From Acidobacteriota bacterium (lineage in GTDB: Bacteria > Acidobacteriota > UBA6911), in NCBI GenBank assembly GCA_016929335.1, contig JAFGIY010000222.1, forward strand, positions 1 through 64,000: 64,000 bases of DNA, given 5' to 3'. Below, in pieces: positions 25,455 to 34,804 of the stretch. Position 1 is the first letter of the stretch, and the number at the start of each line of letters is the position of its first letter. The translations under genes and the position numbers were made by a program. The notes beneath the pieces were generated by a model that was given only the letters and a program-made list of their open reading frames with translations, was not told the DNA's origin and searched no databases.

Positions 25455-26663
25455 ATGGCATTTTCAAATATGCGCGTGCTACTGATAACCACATGCACAC
25501 CCGACGACCGAAAACCAGTCAGTTTCATTCGGGCTCTGGCACGCTCCGGTGCCGGAGTCGGTATTGCATCGGACCGTTATTGGGGAGAAGCCGGATACTC
25601 ACGCTATCTCAGACACCGTCATCGCATAAGCCACCCGGCGAAGAGCCTTGACAATTTCATCTCGGACATAAACCGGCATATCGAACTCTGCCGCTATGAT
25701 GTCGTTCTTCCCCTGAACGACTACACAACCCTTGCTTTGTGCCTTCAACTCAAAAGCTATTCCGGTAAAGCGGCCACAGTGCTGCCCTCACTGAAAGCAA
25801 TCGAGATTTCTCGAGACAAGCAACGCACTGTTGCCGTTGCACAAGAACTCGGGCTTGATGTCCCCAAAAGTTATGCGCCCGAGAATGAAGACGAATTGAT
25901 GCAGGCAGGCGATCAGGTCGGCTACCCATGCGTCTTGAAATTGCGGCGCGGCGCGGGTGCCGTCGGTTACCGCATTGCCAAAAGCCGGGACCAGCTTCTG
26001 ACCGCATATCGGCTCCCCCGCAGGCAATCCGACCTGGTGTTTGATTACGAGCACCTGCTGGTTCAGGAATATGTTCCCGGCCATACATGCGATGTATGTG
26101 TGCTGTTCCGTCACGGAGAACCGCGCGTGGTGCTTACGCAGAAACGGCTTTGGACATATCCCGGTGCTGGAGGAGTCGGCGTAATCGTGGAGTGCACCCG
26201 CGATCCGCACCTTGCGGATCTGGCCTGCCGGTTTTTTCAAGCCATTGGTTGGCATGGCCCCGCCCAGGCGGAGTTCAAGATAGATACGCGAACCGGGCGC
26301 GCCTGCCTCATCGAAGTCAACGGTCGTTTTTGGGGCACCATTGGAGCCTCTCTTCATGCCGGAGTGAACTTCCCGCTGCTCGCTTGCCGCCTTGCGACAG
26401 AAGGAGACGTCCAACTGATTACCGAATATAATTTGGGACAGCGATTCCGCTACCCTATTCCATTTGGGATTCTGGCGCTCATGGAACGTGGGAAAAAACG
26501 GCAGGCGCTGGAAGCATTTTTCGGCCCATCCAGCCGGACCGGATCCGATCTGGACTGGAAGGATCCTTTGCCGCTATTCGCGGAATTTTGCTTCATTGTC
26601 TGGAGGCTTATTGACAAAGCCCTGTCAAGGCTGTTCCCGTCTATCGATAGAAGGAAGCGTTGA
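25455..26663 (+). CDS. ATP-grasp superfamily ligase, substrate unknown
   Basis: A 402-residue stand-alone ATP-grasp protein. A pre-ATP-grasp domain (1-110) is followed by the nucleotide-binding core with YPCVLKLRRGAGAVGY and QEYVPGHTCDVCVLF. The metal-binding end is IEVNGRFWGTIGAS, with the expected Glu and Asn. It resembles carbamoyl-phosphate-synthase-like or D-aspartate-ligase-like enzymes that join a carboxylate to an amine through an acyl phosphate. The partner substrate is unknown. The gene is divergent from tctC and has no operon partner. ATG 25470 is a possible alternative start. Confidence 0.82.
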   Translation: MAFSNMRVLLITTCTPDDRKPVSFIRALARSGAGVGIASDRYWGEAGYSRYLRHRHRISHPAKSLDNFISDINRHIELCRYDVVLPLNDYTTLALCLQLKSYSGKAATVLPSLKAIEISRDKQRTVAVAQELGLDVPKSYAPENEDELMQAGDQVGYPCVLKLRRGAGAVGYRIAKSRDQLLTAYRLPRRQSDLVFDYEHLLVQEYVPGHTCDVCVLFRHGEPRVVLTQKRLWTYPGAGGVGVIVECTRDPHLADLACRFFQAIGWHGPAQAEFKIDTRTGRACLIEVNGRFWGTIGASLHAGVNFPLLACRLATEGDVQLITEYNLGQRFRYPIPFGILALMERGKKRQALEAFFGPSSRTGSDLDWKDPLPLFAEFCFIVWRLIDKALSRLFPSIDRRKR

Positions 26664-26734
26664 GAGGCCTTTTCACCAAGCTCTCTCTTCGATTTGCATC
26701 CGTCTTTATGGGCTTTCGAGCTTTGTTTCTTTGA

Positions 26735-27160
26735 CTAAAACGCGGGCTTAGCCTTAAGCACGCCAAGCTGCACCAGGATGCCCGTGAAGTCATAAACCCG
26801 GATTTCATGCGCGATTTTATTGTCCGCAAAGTAGAACATAAATGCGCAGTTCATCTCGAATCGCTTTCCCGTAGGCGCAAGTCCACAGAAATCCCCCTTC
26901 TGGGTTCCGGTCATTTTTATAAACTGCGCAGCCTTATTCCGGTCAACCAGCAGGTGTTCCGTAGAATAGTGCGCATCGGGAAAGGATAAAAACCATTGAC
27001 TGTAACTCGACAGGAGAGCGCTGCGGCCCACTACTTTCCCATAAAAAGGGCTGTCCACTACTCCATCTTCCGCATGGTCCGCAGCAAGCGCAGCAGCATC
27101 ATGTCGCTGCCATACTTCATCTCTTCTCGCAAAAAACTCCAGAATTTCTTTGCGGGTCAT
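26735..27160 (-). CDS. SnoaL-like/ester-cyclase family small protein
   Basis: A 141-residue protein with the NTF2-like fold seen in SnoaL and 'ester cyclase' proteins: an N-terminal helix EFFARRDEVWQRHD, then AEDGVVDSPFYG, and GTQKGDFCGLAPTGKRFEMNCAF, ending KIAHEIRVYDFTGILVQLGVL. Members are often isomerases, cyclases or of unknown role. It is cytoplasmic with no signal peptide, and converges with the ATP-grasp gene. Confidence 0.82.
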   Translation of the reverse strand: MTRKEILEFFARRDEVWQRHDAAALAADHAEDGVVDSPFYGKVVGRSALLSSYSQWFLSFPDAHYSTEHLLVDRNKAAQFIKMTGTQKGDFCGLAPTGKRFEMNCAFMFYFADNKIAHEIRVYDFTGILVQLGVLKAKPAF

Positions 27161-27441
27161 GATTCGTCCTCCCTTCCGGGATGCCGGGAAATTTCAATGG
27201 CAATTGTCGATACATCATATATAGTTTACACCATTAAAAGCTGCCATCATCAATCTCCGGTTTTCAGGCTGTATTTGCGGCTCAGCCCGAAGGTGAACAG
27301 CAGAAATGGATTGTCTGTGCGGTTAAATTGGATCGGGCAGAGTTTGAGGCCTGGCGGCAAGGTAACAGGACTTGCTTATCCGCATCCGTCATAGCCCTTT
27401 GCCTGCTCCTTTATGCGCGATGGTCGTCCAAATGCCTTACG

Positions 27442-27915
27442 CTATTGCTTTTCGAATACGTGCAGCTCTTCAACCTTCTTGCCCTGGGCATCTTTTCTTT
27501 TGAGCGTGAGACGCATCGTCTTACCGTCCTTGCTGATGATTTTTTGCATCACGGTACTCTGTTTACCATTTTCAAGGATAGTAACATACCAATATCCCGG
27601 ATCCATCAGCAGCTCGATATAGGATATTGATTCGGGGAGAGGCTCGGGCGCCAAACGCTTCGCAATTCCTCCTTCCCGAGGCCACGACCATTTGGAATAA
27701 ATGGCGGCGCCGTCGGTTTGAGTGCCTGTCCGCGTAAACTCCATCTGATCGGCGCCTGCTTCTTTATATACGTCGGTTGCCTCTTTCGGGGCCGTTGCCG
27801 ACGGCTGAATTTTCGACTTGGCAATGTTTAATTTCCAGGTGCCTATGATGGGATCGGCAGCCCACAGCGACCCGGCTAATCCGACACAAGCCAATAAAAA
27901 CAGTATTTTTCGCAT
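27442..27915 (-). CDS. Small secreted protein of the 'GTWKLN' type
   Basis: A 157-residue protein with a signal peptide (MRKILFLLACVGLAGSLWA), then DPIIGTWKLNIAKSKI. This is followed by alternating beta-strand-like segments suggesting a small lipocalin-like barrel. I know such secreted proteins as common, function-unknown paralogues in Acidobacteria and related genomes. No catalytic motif is visible. It is monocistronic. Confidence 0.8.
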   Translation of the reverse strand: MRKILFLLACVGLAGSLWAADPIIGTWKLNIAKSKIQPSATAPKEATDVYKEAGADQMEFTRTGTQTDGAAIYSKWSWPREGGIAKRLAPEPLPESISYIELLMDPGYWYVTILENGKQSTVMQKIISKDGKTMRLTLKRKDAQGKKVEELHVFEKQ

Positions 27916-28022
27916 ATTGCCCTCTCCGGTTTAGATCAGGTTTAAAGCAAAATCAAGTATAGCTTTAGCCTTCTTCCGTTCGCATGCAATGCTCTTTAGC
28001 AAAAATGGATTCTCATACAAAC

Positions 28023-28044
28023 GGGGACACTGGTGACTGTCCCC
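28023..28044. repeat. REP-like palindrome GGGGACA...TGTCCCC, copy 2
   Basis: Exactly the reverse complement of the 22 bases at 4712-4733, extended by AAC/GTT to a ten-base stem. It lies nine bases downstream of the acyl-CoA synthetase stop on the minus strand and may also act as its transcript end. Confidence 0.85.
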
Positions 28045-28052
28045 GTTATTTA

Positions 28053-30203
28053 TTATCTTGAGATTATGATTCGCGCATCGACGGCGATGCAGCCGCCCTG
28101 GTAGGGGAGTACGGGATTGAAATCCACTTCCACGATTTGCGGCTGTTCTTCAAGCATTCGCCCCAGCGAGACGAGGATGCCGGCAATAGAATCCACATTC
28201 ATAGGTCCTCTTCCCCGCACTCCCTTGATCAAGGCAGGAGGGAGTGTCTCACGGATCAGCTTTCTCGCGTCATCAAGCGTGATCGGCGAGAGGCGAAAAC
28301 CTACAATCTTCAGCGCTTCCACATAGATCCCGCCCATCCCGAACATTACGACGGGTCCAAAGGATTTATCTCTGAGCGCTCCCAGCACAAGCTCGGTATT
28401 GGAAGGGATCATCTTCTGAACCAGCACCTTCATCCCGGACAGCCTGGGCGCTGCTTTCTTTATATTTGCGGCGAGCTGTTTATACGATCCCTTCAGAGCG
28501 CTGTCTGATGCGATTCCAAGCATCACACCGCCGGCGTCCGTCTTGTGCAGGATTTCTTCGGAGACCACCTTTAATGCAACCGGATACCCAATTCTATTGG
28601 CTGAGGCAATGGCACTCTCAACGGATTCCACAACCCGGTAAGGAGGCACTTTGATTCCATATTCGCTGCATACCTTGTATGCCTCGGGTTCCAGAAGACT
28701 GACTCGCCCTCGCCTGGATGCGCTCGAGATTACCTTTGCGGACGAGCTCTTCGGATTGGGCTTAAATCTGGAAATTCCGGTTCGCCCGGAATGGGATTTG
28801 CGGAAAGCGCCATAGGTTGCCATATTCCCTGCGACCCTGGCGAGCATATCGGTATATTCGTATGTAGGCAGGCCCGCGTCTTCGAGACCTTGCCTGACTT
28901 CGCGCGCAAATTCTCCGAAAGTCACCGCATTCAGGAACGTCTTCCCGCCTTGTTTCGCCTGGCAGGCCTCCGAAACTTCCTTCACGAGAAGCTTTTGATC
29001 AAGGAATGCGCTCGGCGCCAGGATCTGCAGAACCATATCAATGCCTTTATCTTGGAATAAAATCTGCAGGACTTGGTTGTGAAGGTTTTCATAATGAGCG
29101 GCCGTCAAGTCGACATATCCGTCGGGATGTCCGATATTTGCCATCGGAGCACAAATGCTCTTGAGGGTCTTCTCCGTCTCGGGTGAAAGCTTTGCCAGCT
29201 GCAGTTCATGCGTCGCGGAAATTTCATCAATACAGATTGTCCCGGGCCCGCCCATATGTGTAAGCACGGATACACGATTCCCTTCGGGAACCGGCTGTTT
29301 CGCGAAAGCTCGCACGGTATCGTAGAATTCAAGTATGGTTCTGGCGCGAATGATGCCTGCCTGTTTGAACGCGCCTTCATATATCGCATCGGATCCGGCA
29401 ACAGAACCGGTGTGTGACAATGCAGCTGTTGAGCCGATATCGCTTTTGCCGGTTTTTATGACTACAATGGGTTTTGCAACGCTGACATCGCGGGCGATCT
29501 CAAAAAACTCTCTCGGATTCGGAAATCCCTCCATATACAGTGCGATAACACGTGTAGACTCATCGTCTTTGAGGTAGCTCAGCAGTTCGCCCATGGTTAC
29601 ATCAGCCATGTTTCCAATTGAAGCGAACTTGCTGACGCCAATCAGTCGCAGTCTCTCTGCCCAAAACAGGAAGGAATTGGCAAATGCGCCGCTTTGGGTG
29701 AGAATGCTTACTCCTCCTTTTGGATAACTCCCAATATCGAAATTCGTGTTGAATCCACTGTAAGTATCAAATACTCCAACGCAGTTGGGTCCGATAAGCC
29801 TGATCGAAGCTGATCTCAGAATCCGGACAAGGTCCTGCTCACGCTGTTTTCCTTCGCTTGTGTTCAGTTCGCCGAATCCGGCAGACATGCATACGGCGGC
29901 GGCTACATCGTCAAACCGGCTCTTCCTCTGAACCAGCTCATCGGCGACCTGCATTGTGAGATCCGCAGATACAAGCAAAACGCAAACATCCACCGGCTCA
30001 GGAATTTCCAGCATGTTCTTGTAGCAATGGAATCCGAGGATGGAATCTTCTCGCGGATTGACCGGAAAGATATTTCCCTGGTAGCCCATGGACACAAGAT
30101 TTTTCAGCGCGGTATGCCCCGGCTTTTTGGGATCAGAGGACGCTCCAACGACGGCCACGCTTTTCGGTTTAAAGAATGCGTCTAACGCTGATATCTTTCC
30201 CAT
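28053..30203 (-). CDS. ADP-forming acyl-CoA synthetase (fused alpha/beta)
   Basis: A 716-residue fusion of NDP-forming acyl-CoA synthetase subunits. Order: CoA-binding Rossmann domain (about 1-130, VAVVGASSDPKKPGHTAL), succinyl-CoA-ligase-like domains (about 140-460), then ATP-grasp (about 490-716, YPVALKVVSEEILHKTDAGG). The catalytic histidine is expected in AALSHTGSVAGSD. It interconverts acyl-CoA plus ADP and Pi with a carboxylate plus ATP, a common energy-saving step in anaerobic fermentation. Its start lies 375 bases from the divergent thiolase gene, suggesting a shared promoter region with acyl-CoA genes. Confidence 0.92.
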   Translation of the reverse strand: MGKISALDAFFKPKSVAVVGASSDPKKPGHTALKNLVSMGYQGNIFPVNPREDSILGFHCYKNMLEIPEPVDVCVLLVSADLTMQVADELVQRKSRFDDVAAAVCMSAGFGELNTSEGKQREQDLVRILRSASIRLIGPNCVGVFDTYSGFNTNFDIGSYPKGGVSILTQSGAFANSFLFWAERLRLIGVSKFASIGNMADVTMGELLSYLKDDESTRVIALYMEGFPNPREFFEIARDVSVAKPIVVIKTGKSDIGSTAALSHTGSVAGSDAIYEGAFKQAGIIRARTILEFYDTVRAFAKQPVPEGNRVSVLTHMGGPGTICIDEISATHELQLAKLSPETEKTLKSICAPMANIGHPDGYVDLTAAHYENLHNQVLQILFQDKGIDMVLQILAPSAFLDQKLLVKEVSEACQAKQGGKTFLNAVTFGEFAREVRQGLEDAGLPTYEYTDMLARVAGNMATYGAFRKSHSGRTGISRFKPNPKSSSAKVISSASRRGRVSLLEPEAYKVCSEYGIKVPPYRVVESVESAIASANRIGYPVALKVVSEEILHKTDAGGVMLGIASDSALKGSYKQLAANIKKAAPRLSGMKVLVQKMIPSNTELVLGALRDKSFGPVVMFGMGGIYVEALKIVGFRLSPITLDDARKLIRETLPPALIKGVRGRGPMNVDSIAGILVSLGRMLEEQPQIVEVDFNPVLPYQGGCIAVDARIIISR

Positions 30204-30577
30204 ACGTTTCTCCCGTTTCTGTCAATCCTTCAAATGCTTCCTATTGGCTGCAAACTGGCTACGTTATCAACATGTTCGTTTTGGTGTCAAGAAGAGCATC
30301 ATGCGTAACGATGGAATTCTTGGAGTCTTAGAGCCTTTGAGTCTTTGAGTTTAATCTATCTGAACTCAAAGGCTCCAGGCCGCAAAGGCTCCAAGAGAAG
30401 CCTGCGGAGGTGGTCTGTCTTCAGATTGAAGAAAGGCTTCCTCAAGTAATGAAATCTGCCCGAAAACACGGTATTTCGTGCTTGACTATGATTCTCCGTC
30501 CCTCCTATCCTAGTTCGTCCTCAATGTTAGATCTTTATAAAGGGAGTCGTGGGTAATTAATCCGAAAGGAGCTGGAA
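30204..30577. other. 374-bp divergent promoter region with long hairpin
   Basis: Segment 30319-30352 (CTTGGAGTCTTAGAGCC, then TTTGAGTCTTTGAGTTT) pairs imperfectly with 30363-30395. It is one member of the GAGTCTTTGAG repeat family; another is at 33825-33883. The rest should contain promoters for the synthetase and thiolase genes; AAAGGAG precedes the thiolase ATG. Confidence 0.6.
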
Positions 30578-31768
30578 ATGTTTAAAAATGTGTATGTTCC
30601 CTACAAAGGATACTGGTGCTCACCCTTTTGCCGTTGGCAGGAATCGCTGCAAAATCAGCATGCCGTGAAGCTGGCGGCTGAAACGGCGAAGAAGTTCTTT
30701 CAACTGCGCGGAATCACGCCTGATATCTTCGATAGCATTGTCTTCGGCGCGACCATTCCCCAAAAGATGTGGTTTTATGACGCCCCGTGGTTCGCCACGC
30801 TGATAGGCAATCCATCTATCAGTGGTCCCCGAGTCGCTCAGGCATGCGCCACCGCCACAATTTCCATCAAAACTGCCGCTGCCTTCATCGAGACGGGGAG
30901 CGACGCCAATATATTGGTGGCTACCTGTGACCGGGCATCGAATTGCCCAAACATCCTCTGGCCGAATCCTACGGGTCTGGGCGGGAAACCGGACTTCGAG
31001 AGTTGGATGATAGACGGCTTCAACTTTGAACCGACCGGCGACACCGGCCCACTGGGGACCGCAAACAATGTCGTAAAGGAGCACGGTATTACCCGGCAAG
31101 AATCCGATGCCCTTGTTCTGGATAGATACAATAAGTACCTGATGTCGACGGCAAATGACCGCGAATTTCAGAAGCGCTATATGCTTCCTGTGGAAGTATG
31201 GCTCTCCAGGAAGAAGTCCATCATTGTAGAAGCGGATGAAGGGATTACTCCTTGTACCGCCGAGGGCCTGGCAGGGCTGAAAACGATGGGCCCGGATTCC
31301 ATCATCACTGCCGGTGCTCAAACGCATGCGGCCGATGGGAATGCCGGCATGATCGTCACCACAAAAGATAAAGCGGCCTCCCTTTCCGCCGACAAGGGCG
31401 TAACCATCCAGATTCTCTCTTATGGATATGCGCGCGCAAAAAAGGCGCACATGCCGGACGCGCCAGTGCCGGCTTCAAATCAGGCATTGGAAAAAGCCGG
31501 AATAAAAGTGTCTGATCTCAAAGCGGTTAAAACCCATAATCCGTTTTCCGTCAACGATATCATCATGAGAAAACAGATGGGGATCGACGACAAGATATTC
31601 AACAACTACGGAAGCTCTCTGATATGGGGACACCCGCAGGGGCCAACCGTCATGAGGCTGGCTATTGAATTGATCGAAGAACTGGTCCTCAAAGGCGGTG
31701 GCTATGGACTGGTGGCCGGTTGCGCGGCAGGCGATACAGGAGCCGCCCTGGTATTCAAAGTGAATTAA
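30578..31768 (+). CDS. Thiolase-family acetyl-CoA acyltransferase (divergent)
   Basis: A 396-residue thiolase-fold protein. The expected nucleophile is the cysteine of VAQACATATISI, the His motif reads THNPFSVND and the GHP motif GHPQGPT, with a C-terminal GCAAGDTGAALVF. Those motifs differ from the standard CxSG/GHPIGATG versions, so it belongs to a divergent thiolase subgroup. It should cleave or form 3-ketoacyl-CoA. It forms a two-gene operon with the downstream 3-hydroxyacyl-CoA dehydrogenase/hydratase 29 bases away, making a compact beta-oxidation module. Confidence 0.88.
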   Translation: MFKNVYVPYKGYWCSPFCRWQESLQNQHAVKLAAETAKKFFQLRGITPDIFDSIVFGATIPQKMWFYDAPWFATLIGNPSISGPRVAQACATATISIKTAAAFIETGSDANILVATCDRASNCPNILWPNPTGLGGKPDFESWMIDGFNFEPTGDTGPLGTANNVVKEHGITRQESDALVLDRYNKYLMSTANDREFQKRYMLPVEVWLSRKKSIIVEADEGITPCTAEGLAGLKTMGPDSIITAGAQTHAADGNAGMIVTTKDKAASLSADKGVTIQILSYGYARAKKAHMPDAPVPASNQALEKAGIKVSDLKAVKTHNPFSVNDIIMRKQMGIDDKIFNNYGSSLIWGHPQGPTVMRLAIELIEELVLKGGGYGLVAGCAAGDTGAALVFKVN

Positions 31769-31797
31769 CAGCAGATGATATTTGAAGGAGACATTAA

Positions 31798-33807
31798 ATG
31801 ACGACAAAAGACCTGTATCCAAGCTTTCAGAATCCCTACCTCATTAAGCCTACACGGCCTATACCTGAGGAGATGGCAGTACTCGGCGCCGGGCACATCG
31901 GCCCCGATATCGCTTATTCATTCCGGCTCGCCTTTCCGCAAAAGAAGCTGTACCTGGTGGATGTGGTTGAAGAACCTCTGAAGAAAGCAAAGGCACGGTT
32001 TGAAAGCTATGCAGAAAAGGGTGTAGAGAAAAAAATGATACGCCCCGAGCAGGTGGAAGCCGTTCTGGGCAATATCATATACACCACTGATTACAATCAG
32101 CTCAAAAACTGTGACCTGGTGATCGAAGCTGCGACGGAAGACCTGGAAATAAAAAAGAAAATCCTTTCATTGGTCGAATCCGTAGTCAGAGAAGACGCGA
32201 TCATCACATCCAACACCAGCGGCATATTGGCAAACCAGATCTTCAGCCATTTGAAACACCCGGAGAGAACCGCAAATACCCACTTCTTCGAACCGGCGTG
32301 GCGCAGCATGGGGGTCGAGGTAATCGCCTGGGAAAAGTCCGATAAAGCCGTCATCGATTATCTTCTCTGGCTCATGGCCCAGAACGGGAAAACGCCGCTC
32401 GCGGCAGCGAATGTTTTCTCCTTCCTCCTGAACCGGCTGTTTGAAAGCTGGGGGAGTGAGACTACTTTTATGCTGGATAAGGCTACCAGCAAAGAAATCG
32501 ATTTCATCAGCGAAGAGTTTCTGGGCATGGGGCCTTTCGGTATTATGACCAATCCGCTGACCTATGCGTCCCAGACCAGGAGATCGGCTGAAAATCCCGC
32601 TTATAAGCCGAACAAACTGCTGCTATCCGTAGATAAATGGACTTACAACAAGCCCAGGACTAAGGTCGCCGTGGATCCCGAGATTGCCGATTGGATCCGG
32701 ATGCGCTTCCTCGGTTGCGTATTTTCCCAGGCCTTCTATATCGCCGACAAGAGCGTCGGTACTAGTTCCGATCTGAATTTCGGCAGCATGGTCGCCCTTG
32801 GCTATAAGAAAGGCATATTCGACCTTATGGGAAGCATCGGCGCTCAAAAGGTCGCCGACATCATGAAGAAATTCATTGCCGAGCGTCCCGGTTTCCCGAT
32901 GCCCACAAAGCCGATTGAGCAGTACCTCGATTTCCCCCGGGATATCCTGGTCGATAAGAAGGATGGAGTAATCATCCTCACGCAACGGAGGCCTCAGGCA
33001 GCCAACGCTCTGAGCGACCATACCTGCAATGAAATACTGGCCGAGCTCAAAAAAGGCGAAGCCGATCCTTCGGTGAAGGGATTCGTGATCACCGGTTACG
33101 GCCCGAAGGCTTTCTGCGCGGGCGCCGACATCGGCGGATTCGTTGCCACCTTCGGCAACCACGAAAAGGGGCAGGCGCTGTCACGAGGCAACTCGAAAGT
33201 CCTTGAGTACATCGACAAGATGAACAAGCCGGTTGTTGCGGCTCTCAACGGACTGGCCATGGGCGGCGGCACCGAGCTGGCCATCCGTTGCCACAGCGCG
33301 GTAGCGATGGAAAAGGCCTTCATGCAGCTTCCGGAAATCACCTTGGGAATGATCCCCGGTATGGGCGGAGTCGTCATCCCGTACCGCAGGTGGCCCAAGG
33401 CAGCGGCGAAGTTCCATGCCATGATCGGCAAATCCGAAAGACTGACCGTTCAGGAAGCAGCGGGAATCGGCATCGTGAAGAAGATCGTGAAGACCTTCCC
33501 CGAATTGATCGATGCGGCGATCGCTGAGGTCAATGCTCTCCAGGGAAATATCCCCAGGATTCCCGAGGGAGCGGTGGATATGCCGGAGTTCGTTGTTCCG
33601 GATGCGCCCATGGCCGGGGATCTTCCCCTCAGCAAGGAAATCCTTGGAATTATTGGCGGCATCATCAATAAGGCCGCAAAAGCCAAGACGCTGGCGGAGG
33701 CTTTGGAGATCGCCTATGTGGGAGCCGGCGATATTTCCTGCGCCCCGGATTGCAAAGAAGGCGTCAATGCTTTCCTGGAAAAGAGAAAGCCCAATTTTGC
33801 AAAATAG
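31798..33807 (+). CDS. 3-hydroxyacyl-CoA dehydrogenase / enoyl-CoA hydratase fusion
   Basis: A 669-residue bifunctional beta-oxidation enzyme. The N-terminal half is the NAD-dependent dehydrogenase (AVLGAGHIGPDIAYS; catalytic His in NTHFFEP). The C-terminal half, from about 375, is a crotonase-fold hydratase (FCAGADIGGF; NGLAMGGGTELAIRC; PEITLGMIPGMGG). This domain order is the reverse of FadB/FadJ, where the hydratase comes first, and matches fusions common in some anaerobes and archaea. GAAGGAG precedes the ATG. With the thiolase upstream and the ADP-forming synthetase opposite it can oxidise or build short acyl-CoAs. Confidence 0.93.
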   Translation: MTTKDLYPSFQNPYLIKPTRPIPEEMAVLGAGHIGPDIAYSFRLAFPQKKLYLVDVVEEPLKKAKARFESYAEKGVEKKMIRPEQVEAVLGNIIYTTDYNQLKNCDLVIEAATEDLEIKKKILSLVESVVREDAIITSNTSGILANQIFSHLKHPERTANTHFFEPAWRSMGVEVIAWEKSDKAVIDYLLWLMAQNGKTPLAAANVFSFLLNRLFESWGSETTFMLDKATSKEIDFISEEFLGMGPFGIMTNPLTYASQTRRSAENPAYKPNKLLLSVDKWTYNKPRTKVAVDPEIADWIRMRFLGCVFSQAFYIADKSVGTSSDLNFGSMVALGYKKGIFDLMGSIGAQKVADIMKKFIAERPGFPMPTKPIEQYLDFPRDILVDKKDGVIILTQRRPQAANALSDHTCNEILAELKKGEADPSVKGFVITGYGPKAFCAGADIGGFVATFGNHEKGQALSRGNSKVLEYIDKMNKPVVAALNGLAMGGGTELAIRCHSAVAMEKAFMQLPEITLGMIPGMGGVVIPYRRWPKAAAKFHAMIGKSERLTVQEAAGIGIVKKIVKTFPELIDAAIAEVNALQGNIPRIPEGAVDMPEFVVPDAPMAGDLPLSKEILGIIGGIINKAAKAKTLAEALEIAYVGAGDISCAPDCKEGVNAFLEKRKPNFAK

Positions 33808-33824
33808 CCGCGCTTAGAACCCTC

Positions 33825-33883
33825 GAGTCTTAGAGTCTTTGAGTTTATTCTGGTTTAACTCAAAAGGCTCTAAGACTCAAAGA
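33825..33883. repeat. GAGTCTTTGAG hairpin after the hydratase gene
   Basis: GAGTCTTAGAGTCTTTGAGTTT (33825-33846) pairs with the complementary AACTCAAAAGG...CTCTAAGACTCAAAGAC ending 33883. It starts 17 bases after the operon's stop codon and immediately precedes the transporter gene start. Same family as the hairpin at 30319-30395, so these flank the thiolase operon on both sides. Confidence 0.75.
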
Positions 33884-33889
33884 CCCCAA

Positions 33890-34804
33890 ATGAGCATCAT
33901 TTTTCTTCTTGTAGGCTTGTCTTCAGGCTTTGCACACAGCATCTATTCCGCATTATCAAAAGCGCTTCTTAAAAACAGAATAAAGGAACCATTTCTGTTA
34001 TTCCTTTACATAAGCGTTATTCAAGCTCTCGTAACACCGTTGCTCTGGATCTTTATCAGGCCGCAATTCCCTCCTTCGGCGGGATGGACGCCGCTGCTCT
34101 TATCATGCATCACTTGTGTTGCCGCCTATCTTTTCCTTTACAGCGCACTTCACTGCGGCGATGTTTCCAGCGTGATGCCGATTATGGGCAGCAAGGTGAT
34201 TTTCGCCGGTCTTCTGGCAATCCCCATGCTTCATGAAAAGCATAGCTGGCAGATCTATATGGCCGTCGTTCTTGTAGCGACTGCAATCGCCATTCTCAGC
34301 TACTCGCCGTCAAAAAGCGGAAGCAGCAAATTCCCCCTGAAGCCGATTGCTCTGATGACCAGCTGCTGTGTCATATTCGGATTTACCGACATATTTATCA
34401 AACGTTCGCTGGTCTATCTGGACTCCTATAATTTCATGATCTACTACAATTTTACCGTCGGCATCCTTTCACTTTGCGTCATTCCCTATATCAAAGGAAA
34501 ACGGGCGTCGATTGTATTGAAGGGCATGGATTTGCGGCTTAGTGTTTATTCCGCGGTTTCACTTGTTACTGCGACACTGCTGTTTACGGTCATGCTTGAA
34601 ATGTCGAGCGGTGTGGTCATTCCCAATATCCTTCAGTCGACCAGGGGAATTTTCATCGTGCTTATCAGTGCCGTCCTGACCCATCGCGGAAGCACAATGC
34701 TGGAAACGCAAAGCAGGAAAGTTTACATGCTTCGTCTGACAGCCTCCATTCTCATCATAATCTCCATCTGGATCGCCTCAGCATACGGGGTCGGACCAGG
34801 TTAA
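33890..34804 (+). CDS. EamA/DMT-superfamily transporter
   Basis: A 304-residue membrane protein with about ten hydrophobic helices in two five-helix halves (first half begins SIIFLLVGLSSGFAHS; second PIALMTSCCVIFGFTDIF). This matches the drug/metabolite transporter fold, whose members export amino acids, sugars or other metabolites. ATG 33890 is used; an in-frame ATG at 33839 would place the start inside the hairpin repeat. The last codons (GVGPG) fall in an 11-base inverted repeat that bounds the next intergenic element. Confidence 0.82.
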   Translation: MSIIFLLVGLSSGFAHSIYSALSKALLKNRIKEPFLLFLYISVIQALVTPLLWIFIRPQFPPSAGWTPLLLSCITCVAAYLFLYSALHCGDVSSVMPIMGSKVIFAGLLAIPMLHEKHSWQIYMAVVLVATAIAILSYSPSKSGSSKFPLKPIALMTSCCVIFGFTDIFIKRSLVYLDSYNFMIYYNFTVGILSLCVIPYIKGKRASIVLKGMDLRLSVYSAVSLVTATLLFTVMLEMSSGVVIPNILQSTRGIFIVLISAVLTHRGSTMLETQSRKVYMLRLTASILIIISIWIASAYGVGPG

